NCBI GenBank assembly: GCA_008360955.1
Contig: LUCM01006847.1
Location: forward strand, 4,006 to 68,005
DNA: 64,000 nucleotides
Source: Fasciolopsis buskii
Taxonomy: Eukaryota > Platyhelminthes > Trematoda > Plagiorchiida > Fasciolidae
Reading direction: 5' to 3'
The translations under genes were made by a program, and so were the position numbers. Positions 1-11,691 of the stretch are shown here, one piece after another (position 1 is the stretch's first letter; the number at the start of each line of letters is the position of its first letter). The notes beneath the pieces were generated by a model. It saw nothing but the letters and a program-made list of their open reading frames with translations. It was not told the DNA's origin and ran no database searches.

Positions 1-177
1 AAAAACAGGAAATAGTGGGCAATGAATTTTATTTGCTTATCCTCCTTACTGGTCCTCTCTGCGTTCATGTCCACTTCGCATTCCACTGGACAAACTGTTC
101 ATCTGACTGAGTATGCATGATTTCGTCTCCTCATTTATTCTTCATTATATTGCCAGCCTGCATCTGATAAATTAATT

Positions 178-236
178 ACATATATACATATACATATACA
201 TACACATACACACACATACACATATATACATGTACA
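178..236. repeat. (TA)/(CA) microsatellite
   Basis: Alternating purine-pyrimidine tract of tatata, catata and cacaca units. Its inverted copy lies at about 31969-32027 in the right arm. Confidence 0.8.
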
Positions 237-544
237 GGTGTTGCCGATACTCATGCAGCATACTCCTAGTCAACAATTTTCTTCGTCGTTCATTGCGTTA
301 GGTAGAGACGCTTACATTTATAATTTCAGCGAGGAGTACCGAAGATTTAGAACACCAACTCGTGTGATCAGAACGCATTCAGCTACAAAGTATGACGAGA
401 ATCCATCAGAGATCACGGTTTTGCAACAATTACTCGACCTCTGTCATCTATGTTCAAAAGGTCGCAAGTGAAAAAGAAAGGATTTATTTACACCAAAGTC
501 ATATGGGTAATTTGGGAGTTGTGGTGTTCTTTTTTACTAATAAT

Positions 545-1419
545 AAATAGTTCTTCCTTCGTTTTTTGAGTACTTTTTCCAATCTTTTTGGCATGGAGTT
601 CACCAGTTTCGTGCAGAGATAGTTCATGGACTCTTTTTTCATAACGGAAAATTGCTTTTCAATAATGTCAAAATCTGGACTATTGGGGACTGCTGAATCG
701 ATTGAACTTTGGAGCCTTGAGGTCGTTCAATCACCTTACACGAAATAACATTTAAACCAATACTCTTGAGTTATTATATTTGCTAAGCTCTCGTGAAACG
801 TTATATGGAGCTCCGTCCCAGAAGACATGCGTTCATTGAATTCCGGAGACATCGAACTGCAAAAGAGGGACAAATAGAGGAGGATTTTTTTGGACGGATG
901 AGACAAGTCTTTTGGGGAAGTTCCTTCCACAAATGACTTTTTTGTGAACTTTCCAAAACTCATCACAGAATATACCTTTTCCAGTATGAAAACAGACCTC
1001 CAAGGGATGCACGGCGAGATTGAAATTCCCGGGCAAAGTCGAGACGCACCTTCCTGTGTCACACTTTCAACACCGACTTCATATCAGGTGATATTTGCCG
1101 CAGTTCGAATTCCCTCATTCTTGTGCACAGAAGGGACTAAGAACAATTCGGCATATCGGTTCTTTATCGCAAATAAAGACTTTCAACTCTGTCTTTTTGG
1201 AGTGATATCGATTAATTTGTTCTCATATTTGGTGGCTATGGGCTTCTGAGCTCCACAAGCCGTTTTCCTGAGGGCTCTCCTCCTCCTGTTTACGTTAAAT
1301 CCATCAGCAAGATTTGCCACAGAAAATCCAAATTTGTGGGCCCCTAAAATTCTTGAGCTGTCGTTTACTATATGGTAGGAAACACCTTTTCGTCCGTTTG
1401 TGCTAGGCTCCATCATCAC
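545..1419 (-). mobile_element. Tc1/mariner-like transposase relic (left copy)
   Basis: Read on the minus strand, several frames together resemble a Tc1-family DDE transposase. Near the C-terminal side is a segment reading NSPDFDIIEKQFSVMKKE, like the family's SPDLNPIENxW motif, followed by LVNSMPKRLEKVLKK, like the usual LVxSMPxRLxAVIxxxG. An FWDGAPYNVSR stretch corresponds to the QDNAPxHxSR catalytic block. An RRRALRKT segment lies in the N-terminal part. Frameshifts and stops interrupt it throughout, so it is inactive. I could not define terminal inverted repeats or a TA target duplication. The inverted copy is at 30320-31660. Confidence 0.6.
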
Positions 1420-1661
1420 GAAAGCACTAAGAACCTTTAACGAGCCGCATCCAAATAACCTTCGTTTTAAGCTTCATGTTCAGGTAAATTAGAATATCTT
1501 ACGTTGAATAAGTTGTTCATTTGCCCCTTTAAGCAAAAGTTGTATATTATTTAACGATGCATTTTTAAGTTATTGAAGAATTTAGTTTCGGTTCTAGAAT
1601 GAGGGACGTTAAGCGGTGCGATAGTTGAAGAAAGAACAAGTTCTGAAGAGTAATCTTGAAG

Positions 1662-1663
1662 AT

Positions 1664-1700
<37 letters not shown>
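1662..1700. repeat. (TA)n microsatellite
   Basis: Nearly pure TA dinucleotide tract with one interruption. The copy in the right arm (about 30030-30077) is roughly 10 bp longer, which accounts for most of the length difference between the arms. Confidence 0.95.
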
Positions 1701-1867
1701 GCGGATAAGGAAGATGTGTTTTGCTGACACGCCACACAGAATTTGCGCCCATGAATTCGGTTCTGAACCATGACTCTCAGCGTCTATAACCAACATCAAT
1801 CCTCATCTCGTGGGCCTCAACTACCAACACGGGAAGCACCAACTGAGGCCATAACCGAAACTAACTT

Positions 1868-2341
1868 ATGCATACCTCTACACCAAGTTACAGACTGACC
1901 ACTACGTCGCGTCTCCCAGTCTTGCTCAGAACGTGTGAAATGAGCACGAAAAGGCAGACACGTCCAAACCACCGATGGCGATTATCTGAATCAAAAGACG
2001 ACTGTCTGCACTGTCTGTCTGTCTTGTCATTGCTCACCCGATGTTCCCACCACTTTCGAGAAATGCTTTGGAGATATCAGTAATCGAAAACAGAAAGTCG
2101 TCGAGCATTCTCGGCAGGGGTAGACCAAGCCTTGCAACCATAAACCAGAACACTACGAACCGTGGCATTGTACACCCTTCTCTTGACGGAACGCCGGATG
2201 TCATGGGGCACCACAATTGTCGTATGTTTGCAAAAGCTGCTTTGGATTTCGCAGTTCGTGAAGTTACCTCCTCTCAAACACCTCTGCCAGATGTGATCAG
2301 ACTATCCAGGTACTTGAAATTATTGAATACTTCTAACCGAT
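1868..2341 (-). mobile_element. RTE-like retrotransposon, C-terminal fragment
   Basis: On the minus strand this encodes the region after the reverse transcriptase palm: VKRRVYNATVRSVLVYGCKA, then ARRLSVFDY. This matches the VKGRVYxAAVRSVLLYGxETW...RRLxVFDHRCLR pattern of flatworm RTE elements. It is broken by stops. The 5' side is cut at 2341, where an unrelated plus-strand RTE begins. In the right arm the same sequence continues uninterrupted upstream. Confidence 0.8.
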
Positions 2342-3840
2342 CACCTTAAACAAACGCATGTATATATATTTCACTGATTTTAACAAACAATGCATTTAAC
2401 CAGTTTGCACGCACTATCCTCCGAAGATTATCTAGTAGTCGAGAAACGTGTAGGCATAACAACCAAGCCGGTTTCCGTCCCTTTCGGGGTTGTATTGACC
2501 AAATTCTCACTTTGCGATAAACTCCAGAGCATAGGCTATGTTCCGCAGACCCACAACTTCTATCTTCCCTGATCGGAAAGCGGTATTCCACCCAATCGAT
2601 CGTGCAATTTTGTGCCACTGTCCCTCACTGCAGCGCGTGACAGAAACTCATTCAACTCATCCAATCGTTTCATGCAAACAACAGAAGTCGAGTTCCTGCT
2701 TAAAAAAATTTTTCACTCGAGTTCACCACGAGAAGTGGTGTTCGTCACAGGCCCTTTATCACCATTCCTTTCCAGCTTTGTTACTGAAATTGATATGCAG
2801 ACAGAGCAATCCTCATGTGAGAATAGTGGCACTGATGCTTGCTCAGACAGGAATCCATCTGACTNACAGACTGACCACTACGTCGCGTCTCCCAGTCTTG
2901 CTCAGAACGTGTGAAATGAGCACGAAAAGGCAGACACGTCCAAACCACCGATGGCGATTATCTGAATCAAAAGACGACTGTCTGCACTGTCTGTCTGTCT
3001 TGTCATTGCTCACCCGATGTTCCCACCACTTTCGAGAAATGCTTTGGAGATATCAGTAATCGAAAACAGAAAGTCGTCGAGCATTCTCGGCAGGGGTAGA
3101 CCAAGCCTTGCAACCATAAACCAGAACACTACGAACCGTGGCATTGTACACCCTTCTCTTGACGGAACGCCGGATGTCATGGGGCACCACAATTGTCGTA
3201 TGTTTGCAAAAGCTGCTTTGGATTTCGCAGTTCGTGAAGTTACCTCCTCTCAAACACCTCTGCCAGATGTGATCAGACTATCCAGGTACTTGAAATTATT
3301 GAATACTTCTAACCGATCACCTTAAACAAACGCATGTATATATATTTCACTGATTTTAACAAACAATGCATTTAACCAGTTTGCACGCACTATCCTCCGA
3401 AGATTATCTAGTAGTCGAGAAACGTGTAGGCATAACAACCAAGCCGGTTTCCGTCCCTTTCGGGGTTGCATTGACCAAATTCTCACTTTGCAATAAACCC
3501 CAGAGCATAGGCTATGTTCCGCAGACTCACAACTTCTATCTTCCCTGATCGGAAAGCGGTATTCCACCCAATCGATCGTGCAATTTTGTGCCACTGTCCC
3601 TCACTGCAGCGCGTGACAGAAACTCATTCAACTCATCCAATCGTTTCATGCAAACAACAGAAGTCGAGTTCCTGCTTAAAAAAATTTTTCACTCGAGTTC
3701 ACCACGAGAAGTGGTGTTCGTCACAGGCCCTTTATCACCATTCCTTTCCAGCTTTGTTACTGAAATTGATATGCAGACAGAGCAATCCTCATGTGAGAAT
3801 AGTGGCACTGATGCTTGCTCAGACAGGAATCCATCTGACT
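1890..3840. other. 975-bp tandem duplication joined by a single N (assembly seam)
   Basis: Bases 1890-2864 and 2866-3840 are the same sequence at an offset of 976, with one N at 2865 between them. At least four single-base differences are visible (for example T at 2493 against C at 3469). Both copies contain the left-arm end plus the start of the following RTE. The pattern fits two overlapping contig ends, possibly different haplotypes, placed side by side without merging. True distances across this point are probably 976 bp shorter. Confidence 0.85.
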
Positions 3841-4520
3841 TCGAATATGCTGACGACGTTGTCACACGGAATAAAGACCCATGTAAATGGCATATTTTTT
3901 TCAATCGTCTAAATCATAGTATAGGTATGTTTGGAATGCGTTTTGCACCTTCCAAGTGTAAAATGCTGTTGCAGAACTGCATTGGCTCAAAGCTCAACTT
4001 TGGTCTCACGGCAAAACTACTGGGAGAGCTGAACAGAAATCAAATTACCTCGGTAGTTGTATCCCACCTGATGGTCCTATATCCGAAGAAGTGTCCTCGC
4101 GCATACAAAAGACCCAATTGGCATTCACGAATTTGAGACTTCTGCTTGAACACCGCAGTCATCGTGGAATTGGCAGAATGTGGTGGGATAAGTTTGTGAG
4201 TTAGACGTAAAGTGCCAGATGCTACGATCCAGTCTCTAGAACACACACTAAATCAGAATAAGCTAATCTCGTTGGGACATGTTTCGCGCATACCCACAGA
4301 ACGACTGCTCCGTTGTAAGCTGTTCTTCGAAACAGGTGGTGGTTGGAAGATGGTTCAAGGCGGCCAATTTATGACATGGAAACTTTAACCAGTCGACTGC
4401 GTCGTGTAGGTACAGTTAAACTACCGGGTGGGAGCGCACGAGATCCCCCGAAGCGATGATTGGCTGTCCGTGGTTTAGCCAACTTCCTGAGACTGATTAT
4501 AATTGATTAATCAACCGGGT
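2342..4520 (+). mobile_element. RTE-like retrotransposon copy, reverse transcriptase to C-terminus, broken
   Basis: On the plus strand, from about 2388, the frames give ARTILRRLSSSRETCRHNNQ, then AGFRPFRGCIDQILTLR (reverse transcriptase finger region), then a degraded palm-A block near PIDRAILC. At about 3840 FEYADDVV carries the YADD catalytic motif, followed by GMRFAPSKCKMLLQN. Frames shift repeatedly, so no protein can be made. The first part is doubled across the N at 2865. The 3' portion (about 3870-4466) recurs at 19779-20372 and 48476-49055. This is the family's usual order of reverse transcriptase followed by a conserved C-terminal tail. Confidence 0.85.
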
Positions 4521-6622
4521 GAAAAGCGTCGAGGGTTAGTTATCGTCCTCAGAATTTAGTTGGAATAACTCCGGCGCGAGAACGCAGTGGGTAAGCCTTT
4601 CTAAGAAAACGTTTTTAAGAAGCACGAGCATTCGGCATTTTTTGGTGAAGAGTTCGGGGCGAGTAGCCTATTCAGGGTCTGAGACATTCATTGCCGATCA
4701 TGTGGAGGCATTGGCATGCTTAGTTGTCTGATTACATTGTCAGAGCAAACTCAATCTGCAGTGTGCAATACGAGAACTATTTCATATGCGCATGAACCCA
4801 ACAAGTTAGAGTAAATCTTCGAGAAGACTATACGGGAGCTAACAGAAAAGTGTGAAATGCCACGAAATTTTTCGAATACGTATCATAAGCGATAGATTTC
4901 CGTAGCTTTTGCACTCTTTTAAGTGCAGTTAGTTTGATTAGAATTTCATATATCTTCCTGGGAATGACGCCACAATAGTCAGAAATACATCCTATTCAAC
5001 GGAACTTAACGAGAAGGAAATGTATGTTGGAAAATGAAGACACAGTCAGAACGAGAACCACACACGGAGAGAAACTAGTTCCTTTAGATGTTTCCATAAT
5101 GGATAAAGAAACGAATGAAGAGAACATTGAGAGCATCATATCACGAAATTAGTCATATAGTCAAGAAGTTTACAAAAATCTTGAGCAATAAAGAAAAAAC
5201 AACTAGGTGCAAAATACAGTCCATGAAAATTTTAAGTGGACATATTTTCGTACAAACTGCATTTCGTCATCTCGCAAAATGACGTTCCATTTGGGCATAA
5301 CCTCAAATGATAATGGAACTAATTAATGCTTAGCACCCAACTTTTTGAAGATGTAAAGATACGAACTGTAAGTGATGGGATACAGTGCAGGCTATATACT
5401 TATATGCGATTTGCAACAGGCTCACACGTTCTGATCCATGCTAAGTTTCCCAACGGCTTGAATATGCTCAGATAGCTCACATGATTCTGACTGTCAAATC
5501 TATCTGTCAGGACAGATTGTCTACAGCGCTGAATAAATACAGCGGTATTGTTGAAACTCATCCAACAAGTACCACATGAACATTTTTCACCGGAGTAGGT
5601 AATAGTGTAAAAAACATAATTGAATTTACATCCCTTTCATTCAGTGAGAACCATCGAATCTTTTCGATTATGAGCCGTACCCTTTAATGTTATCTAGCAA
5701 GCAAATGGACTAGTTTAGTCGATATCCCATTTTAGTCACCGTGCATAAAATTCAAACACGATGTATTACGAGCCCGCAAGAAAGAACAAAGTGAGATCTA
5801 TTCACAATAATTTGAGAAACGCATTGCTAGAAGACCAGCATCAACAAACAATGACAATCAATGAGCTGAGCACGATTGTCCAGTAATTCTCGGGTCATTT
5901 TGATGTGGTGTCCAGTAACTCTAGTGTGAAATTGTTTCTACTCCAAGAAATCTTAGAATTTCAATATCAGTATCCACTGGTTAACTGGATCATTGAATTA
6001 TCGTGTCAGGACTTAGAACATACTGGGTGGGACGAGGATTCAGGCCGCGGGATGTCTTCATCTGAATCATACCCTGGACTCAAGTGTGGCTTCATCCGAT
6101 TTAAGTCAAAATGAAGAGAAACTATCCTACTTTGGATAACGTGTTTACCAAATTCTGATGGAGTGAGACACGGAGCGTTTTCCGAAAAAAATCGTATCCT
6201 TCTAGTTTTTGCTTTCGTAGAATCAAGGGAATGTCTTAGTCACGACAACGACAAGATTACTCCTACTAGCATGGCATTTTCTTCAGGTCCATCTTTAAGG
6301 TTTTTCTCATTCTATTAGTGCAGGAGTAGACAATTTGGACAGTTACAAGAAAGTTGGATAGCATGTGTGAAGAACTTCCTTCCAGAAACGCCTATTTTAC
6401 AAATGTTCACCGGATCACCACATACCATCCATCAACCAACGAAATTAAGATTTCGCCAGATTAAAGAGCTTATCATTTTCTGATTTTGCTCGGAACAATT
6501 GTCCCTCGTTTTCTCGCTCGATTAATCCACACTCCATATCTGCCGAAACTAGGAGCGTTTAAATACTAGTCCACTATATCCAGACAATGGTATATTAAAT
6601 ATCGGAAATTGCCCGGGTCGGG

Positions 6623-6673
6623 ATATATATATATATATATATATATATGCATTAAGTAGTATCTGAATGCGGA
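6623..6673. repeat. (TA)n tract with start of the 317-bp repeat unit
   Basis: A TA tract to 6648 is followed by about 25 bp (gcattaagtagtatctgaat...) resembling the start of the tandem unit at 45415-46180 (gcaggaagtagtatctggat...). In both places a TA tract directly precedes the motif. Confidence 0.55.
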
Positions 6674-9547
6674 GCAATCCAGGATCGAATGACTTTTATA
6701 GTCCCCGGTTCGCATTACCCTTCTATCTTGCTTCTTGCTGGTGCCATATCTCATGCACCCTTTCCGCTATACCCAAGCTTGCCATGTTTGCCCTTGTGAT
6801 GAGATTAACCTTGGGTCGTTCACTGCGACAACCGCGTTACTTACCATGAGCTTGTCAAGGTCCTTCAAAGGTCTGCCCGTGTAGATGCTCTATTTTTTGA
6901 CTGATTAATTTTCTCCGGCATAAAAACTGAGTTTTGCCCGTATCGCATAACTCGATCCCGTTTCGAAACGACATACGTTAGTGCTCTCAGATGATTTCTT
7001 ATCTCGTTCTGTTGTCCCGCAAATCGAACTGTGATCACAAATTCGAGATATGTCATACATGTGTTCAACATATGTATTGAAATGATTATTTGCTCGTTCA
7101 CATTGGCTTGCGAATCGCGTGTGCAACCTGCAAGTTGCTCACTAACTGGGTAACGACTTAGAAAGACTACTTTGTCCAACAACCCGGAGCACTTCCTGTC
7201 TGAGAACAAAGGCATCAAAAACCATTTAGACAAATCGTCCGACTGTTATTCGCTTTCTCACTCACTCAATGTCTTGCGATCAAATTACTCATTAGTGTAA
7301 CCAAATTAATCCTAACCGGTTAATGTCAATTGTGTTCACATGATAAGACGTGGAAACCAGCCGAGCGACAACGAATTACCGTTTACTATCAAGGTGACCG
7401 GCAGACTTAGGATTTAAACATTTGGTCTTCTTGGGATGAGAGGCACTTAATCCCCTTGGACGCCATCACTGAGGTTAAAAGCCCTGTACTTGCGCCATTG
7501 CAGCTGATCACTTATGATTAAACCAGATGTTCGAACATCCTTCTCTGTGGTCTCGCAGCTCAGCTGATGATGGTATAAAACCGTCAGCCGCGTCCACATG
7601 TAAGTTAACATCCCGCTGGAATCACCCGCATTTCAGATCTGGATCATACAACATCCATGTACTTGAATACAAGGGTAGGAGTGCTGCCAAACATAATAAT
7701 TTAAGCGAACTGTTCGACCTGTGTCTGCCAGTTTGTATGCAAAGAAGCATCAACGAACATGGATATACACTTTCGAACGATTGGTAAACGGGTGCAGGGT
7801 GCTCCCGAATTCCTTATTTTCTTTAATTTGTTCCGATGCCGGAGAAATATACTAAGCAGATCCTCAAGCACAACATTCCGGGACATGAACAGCTCACATT
7901 CCTAGTACCGTCCTCATCCATACAGCGAACAGCCTAGGGATCGAAAAGATTTGTTTGATCTTAGGAAGGTATTCAAATGAGATTCAAACCAGGACCAGGA
8001 CAGCGCACCCTCCAAAATGGAGCGTCCGTTTTCATAGTGTTTCAAGAGACCGTATTGCGCAACTGTTGAACACAATAAATAACGATTCGCTAAAGTGCTA
8101 CTCGTCACCATACCGGACCTAGCGGAACCTTACGTGAGTCACGCTACTAAGTTTCAGGACAATGAGTCCCAGTGGCCATGGGACATACCTATTCGCTAAA
8201 CTCATTCATCAAACATGTAATAGAAAATCCAATAAGCGGAATTTTTGAATCCGGACTACGAGCTATAAAATGCATTGCTTGATTAAGCCCAACGACTGCG
8301 ACAAGCCCATAGCTATGGCCAGCTAGTATCCTTTTCGGAGAACAGTATGCAACAAAAGAAGTCAATCTGTGGAATTGAGTTCTTCCGTCACACCCACGTG
8401 ATATGAGCGACCGTAAGACAAACTGTGCCGGTCGCCGAGCTTTTGTGTGTGGGAGCACAAGAAAAAGATTCAGCGACAAACAGCTTCGGTTTGAGTTCAG
8501 ACTGGATCCGTAAAGTGAACATCGGTTTGTCGATATGTGAACCTCGACATGCACGAAAGAAGCTGATATGATGTGGGCAGTCCGTAAAGCCTGGGAATTG
8601 GACTGAACCGAAAAAACCGTCCATGTCGAAAGGCCCTGACAACCGAATAGCGTAAGTGTAAATAGATGCCTCGGATAACTGCAAAAACGGGTTTACCCGG
8701 TGCATGGTATGATCGAGGTTACTGGCAATGAAGCGAGCCGTCAAGGGCGAATGGGAGTGGCTTAGCTGGATTTGTTAGGCGTGATATTTTTGATTGTCAT
8801 CCTGGCGCACCGTCTGATGTCACGCATTGGTTGACCCGGTTATCTCGGCTAAACGAGGGTGTGCGCATATAGTTACAGATCAAAATGCGGATAATTATAG
8901 GTCAGCGGACTGTTAAACAAATCGGAGATCAAGAAGGAAAACGATGATAGTCGTCACTCCCCTCTACATGCGTAAGGTGCGCCAAGCAAACAACGAGGAA
9001 AATTAGGGGCAACCACGGGAGAAGAACAAACGCATTCCTTGACGCTTCACGCTCGGGTTAATCGAATTCGTTCAGTCGGATTGTAAAGACAGTGAGGGTG
9101 CAGACTTGGAGAAAACAAACGAACGAACTAATGTAACGCAACGCAACGTCAACAACAAACACACCTACCTCATGAACCCGAACAACCGAACACTGGAGAA
9201 TTGCAGAGGCACAATCGCGGGGAGCCGGTACCGTTCGACGGTGAATTAACATTAGATTTGTCACTGTGTATTGGAGAAATCCGAGTAAACAGCACCAATG
9301 GTACCAGAAGTGAGAAAACGACGGATCTGAACAGATAAGCTCAGAGGTGTGAGGGATATTGGTGGCCGATTCACATAACCCTGGATGATCTGACAGCATA
9401 TTTCCAGATGGTCAGTCATCCGACAAGAATAACGGTCTATTGGGTTAGAAACAAGTGATTTGCCTCCTGCTTGGCAATGCGTGACCACGGAGGTTCTTAG
9501 GAGCAGAAACAAGATAATTCCAAATCCAGCTCGGGTATGTTGAATAT

Positions 9548-9591
9548 CCACTGTTGGTGATTCCTAATAAGGATGAGGCGGCTATACAGCG
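9548..9591 (+). ncRNA. Degenerate hammerhead-ribozyme-like motif
   Basis: Same layout as the motif at 11585-11629 but decayed. A ccactg stem I strand is followed by ttggtga (core expected CUGAUGA), a TCCT/AGGA stem II around a four-base loop, then gagg instead of GAAA, and cagcg as the second stem I strand. The core changes make activity unlikely. It supports a dispersed ribozyme-bearing repeat family. Confidence 0.4.
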
Positions 9592-11584
9592 TTTCCATGG
9601 TTTCTTAATGATGATATTGCCGATAATACCGCATGATGAATAATGTTGTAGGGCATATGACCCGGTAAAGAAAAACGATGGGTTATTTTGGATACAAATA
9701 GGAAAAAATGAATCCGCATTCAAAGTTTGATGAGATCGTTATGGAAATGAAGATGGATTTGGCCAACGGTGCCGAGAAAAGGGGAAAACAATGTACAATG
9801 GACAGGAGAAGCATGAAACAAATGATGAACACTTTGGACATCGCGAATTTCCGGGGAGGTTCAGATCATTATAACGTGAAAGATAGCTAAGTTGACCGAA
9901 ATTTCCGAAACGATAGACAAATCCGGGGAATACGTGACTGTACAAATGCTCCCATCACATTCCGGCTGGGACTATGATGTGGTGGCTGTGCGCGCGATCA
10001 CCAGTGAGCCACACAAAAAAAAGATTCATAACATCCTACTACAGGTGGTTTCACGAATAACGTAATTAGTCTATTTGCTAGAAGAACATGGTATTTATGT
10101 CCCATTCCTCAAGGGCTGAACACGTACCAGTAAATCAGTACAAAAGGACCCAGCATGCACGGGATAAACCTGAAGGGGCGTAAACTCAGGGAAGTTGGGT
10201 GTCTCCTGGAGCCGACTCAATAATCCCGGCCAGTCCATATAGATCCAGTGCAAACAATGACTAGTAACCGTACAAATCAAAACCACCATCGACTCGTCGG
10301 ATGACAGCAAAGTAACTAATAACAACAGGTGCGAGGAAGGCCAAAACTAGACAGTTCAGTCCACTACTAAAAGTGCTGCTCGATGAGAGCTGATATAATT
10401 CAGCGCCTAAAAATGCTGGCCATCGTTCGATGAGCCTCAGTTTTAATTGTTACCATGACGTTAAGAGTGAAATGAATGAGACCATGGATACGCAAAACAG
10501 CCGAAAAAATTGACCGTTAAAATACATGAATGAAGAGGGCATTTGCAGGAACTGTAGTCCACGACTGCCCACATCGTAGAAAGGATTTTTTTCTGAGAAA
10601 CCCGTCACCGGGGCCTTTGACTCAAAAGTAGGACACGTGGTAGTGGGGTTTTAACGAAGCAGATGAGCGCTGAGTAGCAATACACTCATAATTAACCACC
10701 GTGCTCGAGGCCACGCACAACGAGATTCTAATTATCTAGCGCGACGACCGATGGAGTGTCGAATTCATTTTAATGAATGATTTGAGTTATTAGCCATCTG
10801 TGAAACTTGACTGCATCATGATGACGATGATCTGGTGGGCCTCAATTCAAATGTAGAACAGGTTGTTATGCTCAGAACGATTAGTTGGGCTTCCTCATCC
10901 ACTTCCCATGACTAAACCGAACACCAGTTCCAAACGAAAATCATTTAGCTATTCCAATTAGGATCACCAAATTGTAATCCGCACGGTAGTCCCACTTGAT
11001 AATTCAAGATAGCAGACGATACAATCAAGTTCTGAAGTCAACGGTGTTCTTGTGTTGAAATTTTTTTCATTTATACAAGTATTATTTATCTAACTCATTC
11101 CATCCGCTATCCTCGTTCATCTCACTTTCGAATACAATGCCAAGGCCGAAAAGGAACTAGAATAATGATACTTATTTCCAAACTGAAAGTAATCGACAGG
11201 TAGAGACCACTGATCATTGTCAGTTTCACTTTTGAAAAGGTAGGTTGCATTTCTACGCCCATGTGTGTGTGCCTGGGAGTGATTCCCGTCTACTGACTGG
11301 AGCATGACAACCTATGGTCGAAATGGACCCCTAATTACTGAGAATGCATGGACGAGAAAGAAATTTGATAGAAACAAATGAGAAGAGAAAAACGTTGTCC
11401 AGGGTTGAAATTCGAGGCACCATGGGAATGGACGACAAAGTAAGACTTTAGGTAATCACAGCTGCCTGCATCATTGATGATTGATTGTTAACGACACGAT
11501 GCAATCCATCTATCGGTTTTACGAAACTGGAGATTATTCACCATGTGATATCACCGCTTAACTCACCATAAAGAAACCATGGAG

Positions 11585-11629
11585 GCACTGTACAGCTGTT
11601 TCATCCTCGTTAGGAATCATCAGCAGTGC
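11585..11629 (-). ncRNA. Hammerhead ribozyme, type I, minimal
   Basis: On the minus strand the 45 bases fold as a hammerhead. Stem I is GCACTG with CAGTGC, a perfect 6-bp helix. The first core strand is CTGATGA. Stem II is TCCT/AGGA with loop AACG. The second core strand is GAAA. Stem III is a very short AC/GT helix with an AGCT loop. The cleavage triplet is GTA, directly before CAGTGC. Beyond an internal loop, TGGA and TCCA can extend stem I. One oddity is a U-U apposition at the base of stem II, where G-C is usual. Such short stem III hammerheads are known from Penelope-like elements and schistosome Sm-alpha repeats; which element this belongs to is inference. Confidence 0.65.
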
Positions 11630-11647
11630 ATATCCACCGCGCCCGAA

Positions 11648-11691
11648 CTGGTGATTCCTAACAAGGATGAAACAGCTGTACAGTGCTTTCA
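11648..11691 (+). ncRNA. Defective hammerhead module in the right foldback arm
   Basis: Reads CTGGTGA, TCCT-AACA-AGGA, GAAA, CAGCTGTA, CAGTGC on the plus strand. The core carries A6 to G, and the upstream bases (cgcccgaa) cannot pair with CAGTGC, so stem I is missing. Probably inactive. Confidence 0.5.

Larger units (their letters stand above)
1..2341. repeat. Left arm of a 2.3-kb inverted repeat
   Basis: This stretch is the reverse complement of 29388-32204. Base 1 pairs with 32204, so the repeat probably runs on beyond the window start. Peptides read from the two arms match throughout. The only differences I see are the length of the internal TA tract and the extra 466 bp at the N join in the right arm. 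The arm holds a Tc1-like relic, a TA tract and an RTE 3' fragment. Homology stops at 2341, in the middle of the RTE sequence. Confidence 0.93.

Noticed and set aside
7561..7590. ctgatgatgg on the plus strand
   Set aside because: Matches only the first core strand of a hammerhead; no GAAA strand or helices.
8189..8744. Overlapping minus-strand open frames of about 120 codons, considered for the DEP domain
   Set aside because: No DEP motif and no splice signals in the phase required by the exon at 13204.
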